Part shown: one piece after another, positions 1 to 6,469 of the stretch | How the letters are laid out: every line of letters begins with the position of its first letter | Position numbering within the stretch: position 1 is the stretch's first letter | Source of the DNA: Lachnospiraceae bacterium UBA4364 | Lineage (GTDB): Bacteria > Bacillota > Clostridia > Lachnospirales > Lachnospiraceae | Length of the DNA: 15,127 nt | Assembly (NCBI GenBank): GCA_002393955.1 | Contig: DGSK01000007.1 | Span: 5,445-20,571 of the forward strand | Reading direction: 5' to 3' | Translations under genes and position numbers: made by a program | The notes under the pieces: generated by a model | What the model saw: the letters and a program-made list of their open reading frames with translations, nothing else | The model's database searches: none | What the model was told of the DNA's origin: nothing

Positions 1-3000
1 TTGAAAAATAAAAGCCCTGAACAATATCACATCCCATCGCCTTCAACGCCAGATACTGTTCCTCGGTCTCGACACCCTCCGCAATAACGGGAACATTCAG
101 ATAATCGGCAATGTCTATGATAAGCTCTATCATCCTCATATCCCTGTGCTCACCGAATGCATTCCTTACAAACGACATATCAAGCTTTAATACATCGATG
201 GGCATATTGGAGAGCATACTGAGAGACGAATAGCCCGTACCGAAGTCATCCATCTCGATCCTGAAGCCCATATCCATTCCGCGAAGCTCACTTGCCATCG
301 AAATGAGCTGCTCGGAGTCTCCCGTATACGCGCTCTCGGTGATCTCAAGAATGATGTCATCGCCTGTAAGAGAAAAGCGATCCATTATCTCCTTGAATAT
401 CCTCTTCAGATCCGGCATCAGCATATCAATACGCGATACATTTACGGATATCGGAACCGAAAAGCCATAGCTGTCCTTACAGCGTCTGATGTATTCCGCA
501 GTCTCGTTCCATACAAAACGGTCAAGATCCAATATAAGCCCGTGTTCTTCAAGAAGAGGAATGAACAGTCCCGGACTGATCATTCCGAATTCAGGATGCA
601 TCCAGCGAACGAGTGCCTCAGCGCTTGACAGTATCGGTTCCTTATGTCGGATATCAAACTTTGGCTGAAAGTATACGGTGAAGTTTTTGTTATCAAGTCC
701 GATCCTGAAATCCTCAAGAAGACGTTCCCTGAATAACATCTCCTTGTGCATCTCTTCGTCGTATTTACCTATAGCATTGGTATAATCGCCCCTGACGCCT
801 TCCGCAGCCATCTTTGCACGGTCAAAGCGCCTTTCGGTGTCCAGGGTCTTGTCAGCGTTATAATATACCCCCAGTCTGAGATGTATGCTTTTGTCGTTGC
901 CCGACGAATCCATACCCTCCGGAATTTCGAGTCCTTCGACAAGATTTGCGCCAAGTCTCTCGAGCACAGCAGAATAATCTTCGATATGAGGCGAATAGAT
1001 ATAGAAAACATCAGCACCGTGGTGACACGAAACACCTCCGAGCTTCCTTGCCTGCTGCCGCACTCTCTCACCTACACGGCGAAGCAGGAGATCACCGTAC
1101 TCCCTGCCGTATCTCTCGTTTATCATATGGAATCTGTTGATATTGACAACAACGGCATCCATAGGGAGTTCCGGGTAATGCTGGTCAAGCATTTTAACAT
1201 AACGCAGGAAATAATCCGTATTGAACAGACCGGTAAGGGTATCTCTCTCGGTGGAGTTGATAATGCTCCTGTCCTCCGAGAACTCTATACTTCTATTTAT
1301 CCTTGCCTTAATGACCTCAGGCACAGGATAGGGCTTTAATATAAAATCTGCCGCACCGAGCTTTAAACATTCCGCTTCGGATTTCTGATCGGATGTCATT
1401 ACGATGACCGGTATAAATCTCAGCTCCGGATCCTCTTTAAGTCTTCCCAGCAGCTCCACTCCTCCCATCTTCGGCATGTGCAGATCCACAAGGATGAGCG
1501 CAATATCTTCTCTGTGTTCAACAAGCTTTTTGAGGGCATCCACTCCGTCTGATGCATACAAAACTTCGTAATCATCCTCGATCATATTACCGATAATCTG
1601 TTGGCTGGACCACTCATCATCAACGATCATAACACATCTTCTGACATTAAGGGTGAAATTGTCTTCTGTAAGAGCATCAGGCAGGGCTCCGGCACTCTCT
1701 GCACCGGTCCCGTCCTTCTCATCATCTCTTGTTACGGCACCCAGACTCTTAAGGAGTTTCTTTTCCTCATACATCTTCTTGTCTGCCCTGCCAAAGACGC
1801 TGTTCAGATCAGGGTCTATATCCGGTATATAATCCGAGATCCCACCCGACACAACAGCACCGCCGCTTGTAATATGATCCTTGGAGCGCTCGTGAAGTAT
1901 CCACACAAGCTCTCCCCTTACGCTGTAGTCTTTTCCCGAGACGATTATCAGAAACTCATCCCCGCCCACCCTGTATATGGGACTGTGCTGGAATATCTCA
2001 CTCAGCATTTTGCTGGCAGATATGATGTATTCGTCACCGGCTTTGTGTCCCAATGTATCATTGATCTTTTTAAGTCCGTTTACATCACATACTACGACGG
2101 CAAAGCTCCTGACTGTACCTGAGGTGATCATTTCATTCATCTCCTTCTCCCGCGCCAGGTACGCCGCCTTATTTCTGACTCCCGTCATTGAATCGGTGTT
2201 AGCCCTCATCTCGCTTTCCAATGACCGTCTTGACATATAGGAGTGGTTCGTCAGCATTACAACAAGAACAAATCCAAACAGGATCATAGTGATAAACACT
2301 ATCTTTGTTGTGTTCTGCTCCCGTATTTCAAACAGGCTCTCTATAAAAGTATCAATCTCCGTCTCATCTGTCTCAGCCATTCTTTCATAATGCTCCATCA
2401 CTGCGGCTTTGGTCGAATCATCAGAGGCGATCATAGACTGTTTCATCCAGACAAATGCCACAAATAATACGAGTCCAAGGAGCGCGATCCACACTATGGC
2501 CGATGACCCGAAGTGTTTTTCCGTATCGCGCTTCAGTATATGTCTGAAATATACAAAGCCAAGGACACTCCATACCGAAAAAAGCAGAAATGTCTCTTTT
2601 GAAATAGTACTTCTTGTAATAATATCGGGAATAAGAAGATAGGCTCCGAATACAGCCATCAGGCACAATCCAATCCTGCCCGCCGTAACCTCCCTCCTAT
2701 CCCCGGACTGATCTGCCAGTTTAACGGCGGTAGCACATGTAAGGGCATAAATGATCGTAGCGCCTATGGTAGTGACATCAACGATCCATCCGATAGCCGT
2801 CCTTCCGACAAACGGGATCAGAAATGATACCGCTCCGACAAAATAGATGGCTTTTTGCGGGATATGGTTTGCGCCGTGCTCCCCAAGCTGCTTCGGCATT
2901 ATCCCGTCATTTGACAGAGACGAGATCAATCGTCCGAGTGCACTTGTGTTACCGAGAAGACTGGTAATGACAAGAGCCAGAAGGACAACCATCAGGATAA

Positions 3001-3904
3001 AAACACCTGTACTCCCAAGGTAATGATCCGCAGCGTAGAAAGGAGGAAGCGCCTCTATCCCGCTCAGGTTTTCAATGTCCGCGATGTACTCTGTCCAATT
3101 CGAATAGCGTTCCGGATAAGCCGTTACCGACAGCAGCGTTATCATCACATACAGCGCAAGCGTTATCACAAGAGACAGCGTAAATATCCGGTTTATCTTT
3201 CGTCTTTCGAATGAAAACTCTTCCGTAAAGTGCGATATGTTTTCAAAACCTATAAATGCCCATGGCGATATAACGGCGATTTCCATAACCTGCTTTACAG
3301 CATTGGTATCCTCGATAAAGAACGGTCTGCCGACACTCCGGCCACCGATAATGGCTGCAATAAAGCATACCGCAATCCCAAGTGTGAGTATGCCCACCAG
3401 GATGATCATCGCGATATCGACAATGCGGCTGAAATTGGCACATACAAAAGCCGTAAGTGCCATCGCGGCTATCGACAGCAATATCTCACCAACATAAACA
3501 TCATATCCGAATATAGTATAGAGTTTTCCGAATTTGAACATACTGCCGAGAAAGATGCGTCCAAATAAAGGGAGCGAAGTGATATTCGCCCACAGTATCG
3601 CGAGATATGTCATAAGAAGGAACCACGCTGTAAGGAAGCCGTAATCATAGCCAAGCACTTCTTTTGTAAAGCTGTAAGTGCCACCCGCTTCGGGATACAT
3701 TCTCATCAGATACGCATAGCTTTGGCTGATGATAAACATGACCAGGCCACCAATTACAAGCCCTATAACGCTTCCTGCCGGCCCTGCCTGCGCAAGATAT
3801 GTATTACATGTAACTACAAGCGCTCCCCATCCTATACTGGTTCCTATCGAAAAAGCCAATGCCGCCGGCATTGACATATGCTTATTAAACTTATTTTCAC
3901 ACAT
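1..3904 (-). CDS. APC amino-acid permease fused to GGDEF-REC-GGDEF*-EAL (c-di-GMP turnover), 3' end outside window
   Basis: One frame stays open for 1301 codons and runs off the left edge; I checked it codon by codon and found no stop. It starts at ATG 3904, with AAAGGA eight bases upstream. Residues 1-465 look like a 12-helix APC permease: GTSIGWG in helix 1, PEAGGTYSF after helix 2, AFIGFEN in helix 6. Two further helices (about 467-490 and 534-556) flank a 43-residue, probably external, acidic segment. A GGDEF domain (about 571-735) has DVNGLKKIND and GGDEF at 647-651, but no RxxD inhibitory site. A receiver (about 757-870) has D762/D763, phospho-acceptor D807, T837 and K857. A second GGDEF-like domain from about 888 is degenerate: GADVF at 963-967 and VNINRF where the metal Asp is expected. 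The EAL domain keeps EAL 1096-1098, NVS, EITES, DDFGTGYSS, the VLKLD lysine and AEGVE. Inference: a membrane protein that both makes and degrades c-di-GMP, driven by amino-acid transport or sensing and by phosphorylation. Confidence 0.93.
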   Translation of the reverse strand, partial: MCENKFNKHMSMPAALAFSIGTSIGWGALVVTCNTYLAQAGPAGSVIGLVIGGLVMFIISQSYAYLMRMYPEAGGTYSFTKEVLGYDYGFLTAWFLLMTYLAILWANITSLPLFGRIFLGSMFKFGKLYTIFGYDVYVGEILLSIAAMALTAFVCANFSRIVDIAMIILVGILTLGIAVCFIAAIIGGRSVGRPFFIEDTNAVKQVMEIAVISPWAFIGFENISHFTEEFSFERRKINRIFTLSLVITLALYVMITLLSVTAYPERYSNWTEYIADIENLSGIEALPPFYAADHYLGSTGVFILMVVLLALVITSLLGNTSALGRLISSLSNDGIMPKQLGEHGANHIPQKAIYFVGAVSFLIPFVGRTAIGWIVDVTTIGATIIYALTCATAVKLADQSGDRREVTAGRIGLCLMAVFGAYLLIPDIITRSTISKETFLLFSVWSVLGFVYFRHILKRDTEKHFGSSAIVWIALLGLVLFVAFVWMKQSMIASDDSTKAAVMEHYERMAETDETEIDTFIESLFEIREQNTTKIVFITMILFGFVLVVMLTNHSYMSRRSLESEMRANTDSMTGVRNKAAYLAREKEMNEMITSGTVRSFAVVVCDVNGLKKINDTLGHKAGDEYIISASKMLSEIFQHSPIYRVGGDEFLIIVSGKDYSVRGELVWILHERSKDHITSGGAVVSGGISDYIPDIDPDLNSVFGRADKKMYEEKKLLKSLGAVTRDDEKDGTGAESAGALPDALTEDNFTLNVRRCVMIVDDEWSSQQIIGNMIEDDYEVLYASDGVDALKKLVEHREDIALILVDLHMPKMGGVELLGRLKEDPELRFIPVIVMTSDQKSEAECLKLGAADFILKPYPVPEVIKARINRSIEFSEDRSIINSTERDTLTGLFNTDYFLRYVKMLDQHYPELPMDAVVVNINRFHMINERYGREYGDLLLRRVGERVRQQARKLGGVSCHHGADVFYIYSPHIEDYSAVLERLGANLVEGLEIPEGMDSSGNDKSIHLRLGVYYNADKTLDTERRFDRAKMAAEGVRGDYTNAIGKYDEEMHKEMLFRERLLEDFRIGLDNKNFTVYFQPKFDIRHKEPILSSAEALVRWMHPEFGMISPGLFIPLLEEHGLILDLDRFVWNETAEYIRRCKDSYGFSVPISVNVSRIDMLMPDLKRIFKEIMDRFSLTGDDIILEITESAYTGDSEQLISMASELRGMDMGFRIEMDDFGTGYSSLSMLSNMPIDVLKLDMSFVRNAFGEHRDMRMIELIIDIADYLNVPVIAEGVETEEQYLALKAMGCDIVQGFYFS

Positions 3905-3989
3905 ATGACAGATCCTTTTTTGAGTTTTATTTATAGTAAGTGCCAAAATCCTTTTCATTTTGTCGTTTATTGCGCTTACTATGATTTCA

Positions 3990-4018
3990 GTTATAGCATT
4001 ACAATGAACAAAACACAA
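3990..4018 (-). promoter_or_regulatory. Candidate sigma-A promoter of the permease-GGDEF-EAL gene
   Basis: On the minus strand there is TTGTGT, 17 bases, then TATAAC, about 85 bases before the ATG at 3904. The -10 box is good; the -35 box matches the consensus at only three positions. No better promoter is seen in this gap. Confidence 0.4.
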
Positions 4019-4165
4019 TCATTTATTTTGCAGATTACAAACAGCCAGAACTGTGATCAGTATGGCGCCGCAGACGCCATATTTACGACCGATAAAACGT
4101 GGGTGAAAAAAGTCCCCTGTTTCATATGATTTTGATGCATTATCAATGGTTATCAGCTTTTCCAT
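4019..4165 (-). CDS. Possible 48-aa single-helix membrane protein or gene remnant
   Basis: A short open frame starts at ATG 4165 and ends at TGA 4019, between hsp20 and the permease fusion gene. The first 20 residues (MEKLITIDNASKSYETGDFF) resemble the start of an ABC-transporter ATPase, and residues 30-46 form one hydrophobic helix (GVCGAILITVLAVCNL). No convincing Shine-Dalgarno precedes the ATG. The candidate promoter of the fusion gene overlaps its end. It may be a small membrane peptide gene, a remnant of a degraded gene, or chance; I cannot assign a function. Confidence 0.3.
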   Translation of the reverse strand: MEKLITIDNASKSYETGDFFHPRFIGRKYGVCGAILITVLAVCNLQNK

Positions 4166-4208
4166 AATTCAAAGAATATCACAGATACACCCGGGTGTCC
4201 ACAAACGT

Positions 4209-4236
4209 AAAAAGACGGCGAAGCTTTCACTCCGCC
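4209..4236 (-). terminator. Rho-independent terminator of hsp20
   Basis: On the minus strand, 36 bases after the hsp20 stop, GGCGGAG pairs with CTTCGCC (one G-T pair) around a six-base loop, followed shortly by a run of five T. Position and shape fit an intrinsic terminator for hsp20. Confidence 0.75.
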
Positions 4237-4272
4237 GCCCTTCATTTAATTCTTATCCGTGATGCCAAAGCA

Positions 4273-4719
4273 TCATCCTTCGATGGCTATCAGTTTCTTT
4301 TCCGGAACCTTAGGCGCTTCTTTCTTAGGTATGCTCAACTGCAATACACCGTTCTCAAATTTCGCCTTGACCTCCTGCTCGGTGATCGCTTCGCCTACAT
4401 AAAAGCTTCTTGTCATAGAACCTGCGTAGCGCTCCTGACGTATAAGTTTGCCCTTCTTGTCCTTCTCGTCCTTATCCAGACCTTTGGCCGCATTTACACT
4501 CAGGTATCCGTTTTCAAGTGAAAGACTGATCTCATCTTTCTTAAAGCCCGGCAGATCTATATCTACCTCATAACCATCATCGTGTTCGCGAACATCCGTC
4601 TTCATGACGTTAGCTGCATGCTTGCCATACAGTTTCCTGTCGATGTCGGGTAAATCCATCCCCGGGAAGTCCATCCAGTCGTCTAACAATCTCTCTCCAA
4701 AAATACTAGGCAGTAACAT
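4273..4719 (-). CDS. hsp20: Small heat shock protein, Hsp20/alpha-crystallin family
   Basis: 148 residues, the usual length for bacterial small heat shock proteins. These are ATP-independent cytoplasmic holdases that bind unfolding proteins and pass them to DnaK. The alpha-crystallin domain spans about 39-135, with DIDLPGFKKDEI near its start and the hallmark FENGVLQLSIPK at 121-132. The C-terminal IAI (144-146) is an I-x-I oligomerisation motif, and the N-terminal arm is short. ATG 4719 is preceded by a strong AAGGAGGG (4727-4734). The gene stands alone between its own promoter and terminator. A CIRCE operator overlaps its promoter, so HrcA repression is expected. A leader of about 120 bases could add translational control. 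Confidence 0.95.
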   Translation of the reverse strand: MLLPSIFGERLLDDWMDFPGMDLPDIDRKLYGKHAANVMKTDVREHDDGYEVDIDLPGFKKDEISLSLENGYLSVNAAKGLDKDEKDKKGKLIRQERYAGSMTRSFYVGEAITEQEVKAKFENGVLQLSIPKKEAPKVPEKKLIAIEG

Positions 4720-4726
4720 AAGTCAT

Positions 4727-4781
4727 CCCTCCTTTTACATAAAAGCTATAAACTATAGGTTTCATGAGCAAGGGGAAGGAG
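4727..4781 (-). promoter_or_regulatory. hsp20 leader that may fold over its ribosome binding site
   Basis: In the hsp20 5' leader, CTCCTT (4776-4781) is exactly complementary to AAGGAG of the Shine-Dalgarno (4729-4734). Between them lies a local hairpin (4742-4762, nine-base stem with one mismatch, loop GTT). Closed, the structure would hide the ribosome binding site, as RNA thermometers do. Only the complementarity is seen; thermosensing is inference. Confidence 0.35.
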
Positions 4782-4846
4782 TGTTCAGACCCTCATACCT
4801 TTCTGTTCTTCTTTAGGATCTTCTCTATTTCCTTTGTTCTGACTAT

Positions 4847-4875
4847 GTTATACATCCGATTGTTAGCACTGTCAA
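4847..4875 (-). promoter_or_regulatory. hsp20 promoter (sigma-A type)
   Basis: On the minus strand there is a perfect TTGACA (4870-4875), 17 bases, then TATAAC (4847-4852). Transcription should start near 4840, giving a leader of about 120 bases. The -35 box lies inside the CIRCE element. Confidence 0.8.
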
Positions 4876-4889
4876 GAGGTGAGTGCTAA
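4863..4889. promoter_or_regulatory. CIRCE operator (HrcA binding site)
   Basis: The plus strand reads TTAGCACTG, nine bases, GAGTGCTAA. This matches the CIRCE consensus TTAGCACTC-N9-GAGTGCTAA at 17 of 18 arm positions; the only change is the last base of the first arm. It overlaps the -35 box of hsp20, so bound HrcA would block RNA polymerase and release it on heat shock. hrcA itself is not in the window. Confidence 0.9.
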
Positions 4890-4920
4890 TTCTTTTGTGA
4901 AGATTTTGTGTCCTTTGATC

Positions 4921-5859
4921 TTACTGATCCGGGTTTATCATTTTGAGCACCTGATCCCTGCTCTTTAATGCTGTGGTCGCTCCTACTTCCGTAGTACATA
5001 CGGCCCCGCATCCGTTGCCGAATCTCAGTGCCTCATAAACACTTTCTCCTCTTATAAGCTCGGAAACAAATCCTGCTACAAAATTGTCCCCGGCGCCGGT
5101 TGCGTCTACAGCATTGATATTACATGCAGGAAGCCGGTACTCCTTTTCGTCATTTCTGAAATAGCAGCCTTTAGATCCCAGCTTGATGATCACATTCTTC
5201 ACGCCATGATCCAGAAAAAACTCTGCCATTTCCTCCGGCTTATCCTTATGAGTGTAATAAGCGGCCTCATCTTCGTTCGGCGTGATATAATCGATAAACG
5301 GAAGACTGTCCTTTATATCCTCAAGAGTCAGCGGATTAAAATTCGGAAGCTTGGTATCAGCGAAGATAAGCACACCGGCTTCCTTAGCCTTACCCAATAC
5401 CTTATAAATGATCAAAGGATCATTAAACGGTGCACGAAAAAGCGATCCAAGAATAACAGCCCCGGTATCCTTTAAGCTATCCGTATATAGCTCCGGATGA
5501 AAATTATAACTGTGCGCATTATTGGTGATCGATCTTCGCGTACCGTCATCATTTACAAACATGGTTGTGACAGGAGTAGGATGGTCTTTTTCCCTGATCA
5601 CATAAGACGTGTCTACACCAAATCCGCGTAAAGAATTCAGGATCATATCACCGGCCGTATCTTCCCCCAGAAAGCACATAATGCCTGTCTTCATTCCCAG
5701 TTTAACGGCTGTTGCAGCCTCATTCACCGCTTCCCCGCCCACATTCAGGGTACCGGATACAGCCCTGTACCCCGTTGCGGAAACGGGTTTCTCATCAAAG
5801 CCCTTTATGATGGAATCTACTAATGCCGTGCCTATACAAAGAATATCCAGATTTTTCAT
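4921..5859 (-). CDS. PfkB/ribokinase-family carbohydrate kinase
   Basis: 312 residues, typical for cytoplasmic PfkB sugar kinases, which transfer phosphate from ATP to a sugar hydroxyl. Family motif 1 is at 41-55 (GGEAVNEAATAVKLG); motif 2 is DATGAGDNFVAGF at 252-264 with catalytic base D258; NEDE (195-198) lies where the ATP/metal-binding region is expected. The sugar cannot be named: the family includes ribokinases, fructokinases and nucleoside kinases. ATG 5859 was chosen because AAGGTG lies about 10 bases upstream and an earlier ATG runs into a stop at once. The nearest upstream promoter is at about 6000. No terminator separates the stop from the hsp20 promoter. The palindrome TAACATGTTA at the start codon and again at the promoter hints at an operator pair. 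Confidence 0.92.
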   Translation of the reverse strand: MKNLDILCIGTALVDSIIKGFDEKPVSATGYRAVSGTLNVGGEAVNEAATAVKLGMKTGIMCFLGEDTAGDMILNSLRGFGVDTSYVIREKDHPTPVTTMFVNDDGTRRSITNNAHSYNFHPELYTDSLKDTGAVILGSLFRAPFNDPLIIYKVLGKAKEAGVLIFADTKLPNFNPLTLEDIKDSLPFIDYITPNEDEAAYYTHKDKPEEMAEFFLDHGVKNVIIKLGSKGCYFRNDEKEYRLPACNINAVDATGAGDNFVAGFVSELIRGESVYEALRFGNGCGAVCTTEVGATTALKSRDQVLKMINPDQ

Positions 5860-5868
5860 AACATGTTA
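5859..5868. promoter_or_regulatory. Palindrome TAACATGTTA at the pfkB-type kinase start codon
   Basis: A perfect 10-base palindrome shares one base with the kinase ATG and contains the stop codon of the short upstream frame. The same word occurs 141 bases upstream at the promoter. It could be a half of a repressor-loop operator pair; that is inference. Confidence 0.35.
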
Positions 5869-5991
5869 CACCTTTTTCTCTTTCCTTGCCCGGAACATGA
5901 ACTTCCGCGCTATATTTATGCCCACTTTATAAGGCAGTGGTCTGAGCGCCTTATCTGCTTCTTCGTCCCTCCCGTTTGTTTTCGATATACA
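5866..5991 (-). pseudogene. Possible short frameshifted reading frame in the kinase leader
   Basis: Immediately upstream of the kinase a frame is open for 41 codons and ends at TAA 5866-5868. The end is basic and protein-like (KALRPLPYKVGINIARKF, then more Lys and Arg). It has no start codon of its own. A candidate start (ATGATG at 5990-5995) is in another frame that closes after 14 codons, so a one-base shift near the GGGAGGG run would join them. That ATG lies right beside the -10 box of the only visible promoter. I do not recognise the product; it may be a decayed small gene or chance. Confidence 0.22.
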
Positions 5992-5995
5992 TCAT

Positions 5996-6004
5996 ATTAT
6001 AACA
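5996..6004 (-). promoter_or_regulatory. Extended -10 promoter upstream of the sugar kinase
   Basis: The minus strand carries TGTTATAAT, a perfect TATAAT preceded by the TGn extension. There is no good -35 box, which extended -10 promoters can tolerate. The start site would be near 5988, about 130 bases before the kinase ATG. Confidence 0.5.
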
Positions 6005-6010
6005 TGTTAT
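5999..6010. promoter_or_regulatory. Palindrome ATAACATGTTAT over the -10 box
   Basis: A perfect 12-base palindrome containing the same TAACATGTTA core as the copy at 5859-5868. It overlaps the extended -10 element, a normal place for a repressor site. The protein that binds it is unknown. Confidence 0.4.
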
Positions 6011-6044
6011 TCTTTTCTTTTTATATGAGAGCGATTTGCAGATT

Positions 6045-6125
6045 TCATTCATGATTTTTAATTATATCAGCCACATCCTGCAGTGAAATGAATGCACTCT
6101 TATCTATATCATTCCTGGCTTCACC
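6045..6125 (-). pseudogene. In-frame C-terminal continuation beyond the cREC-like stop codon
   Basis: Directly after the TAA at 6126-6128 the same frame continues for 26 protein-like codons (ending SAFISLQDVADIIKNHE) to TGA at 6045. There is no start codon or ribosome binding site for an independent gene. The simplest reading is that a longer ancestral protein was cut by a nonsense mutation; stop-codon readthrough is a less likely alternative. Confidence 0.4.
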
Positions 6126-6431
6126 TTATTTCCAGAATCGGTTTATCATTCTTTCCATATTCTGTCTTCCTACGATATTTGCCGTATGGAGTGCTACCGG
6201 ATAAAATGTCTCCCTCTCTACAAGAAAATCAAGTATCCTGATAGCATCTCCTCCATCAGAAGCATACTCTCCCAGATCATGATCAAGGTCTATAACATCA
6301 ATGGAACCGCCATGACTTTCTACTTCCTCAATAAAAGCAATGGTTTCATTTACAGATTTGGTCCATACATAACCTTCAGGAGCCTTTCTAACATCATCCA
6401 CATAGATTTTTATGTTGTTATAGTTGATCAT
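6126..6431 (-). CDS. cREC-like protein (cyclic-phosphate-processing receiver family), possibly shortened
   Basis: 101 residues. It resembles the cREC group of receiver-like domains, described by comparative genomics as predicted processors of cyclic phosphates in RNA-repair and phage contexts. Visible hallmarks are IYVDDVRKAP (9-18), the acidic DLDHDLG (49-55), SDGGDAIRILDFL (58-70) and HTAN (81-84). It lacks the normal receiver phospho-switch arrangement. ATG 6431 has GGAGGT eight bases upstream. It is the last gene of the operon, 38 bases after the phosphoesterase; a pairing with a phosphoesterase fits nucleic-acid end processing, but the substrate is unknown. The frame goes on in register after the TAA, so the present protein may lack its C-terminal helix. 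The family assignment is by memory of the motif pattern. Confidence 0.78.
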   Translation of the reverse strand: MINYNNIKIYVDDVRKAPEGYVWTKSVNETIAFIEEVESHGGSIDVIDLDHDLGEYASDGGDAIRILDFLVERETFYPVALHTANIVGRQNMERMINRFWK

Positions 6432-6469
6432 ATTTCTTTACCTCCAGTTTCAGGAATTTGCAAATGCCG

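Noticed and set aside
746..3568. Several plus-strand reading frames of 60-197 codons, for example 746-1339, 1601-2122 and 3230-3568
   Set aside because: All lie opposite the long minus-strand permease-GGDEF-EAL gene, whose domains are recognisable; they lack ribosome binding sites and family motifs.
3920..3950. TTGGCACTTACTATAAA as a possible sigma-54 promoter in front of the fusion gene
   Set aside because: The -24 part fits but the -12 TTGC element is absent; a sigma-A-like promoter lies upstream.
4706..4765. 19-codon minus-strand frame overlapping the hsp20 start (MKPIVYSFYVKGG...)
   Set aside because: There is no ribosome binding site before its ATG, and the overlap follows from the leader sequence; an upstream regulatory frame cannot be supported.
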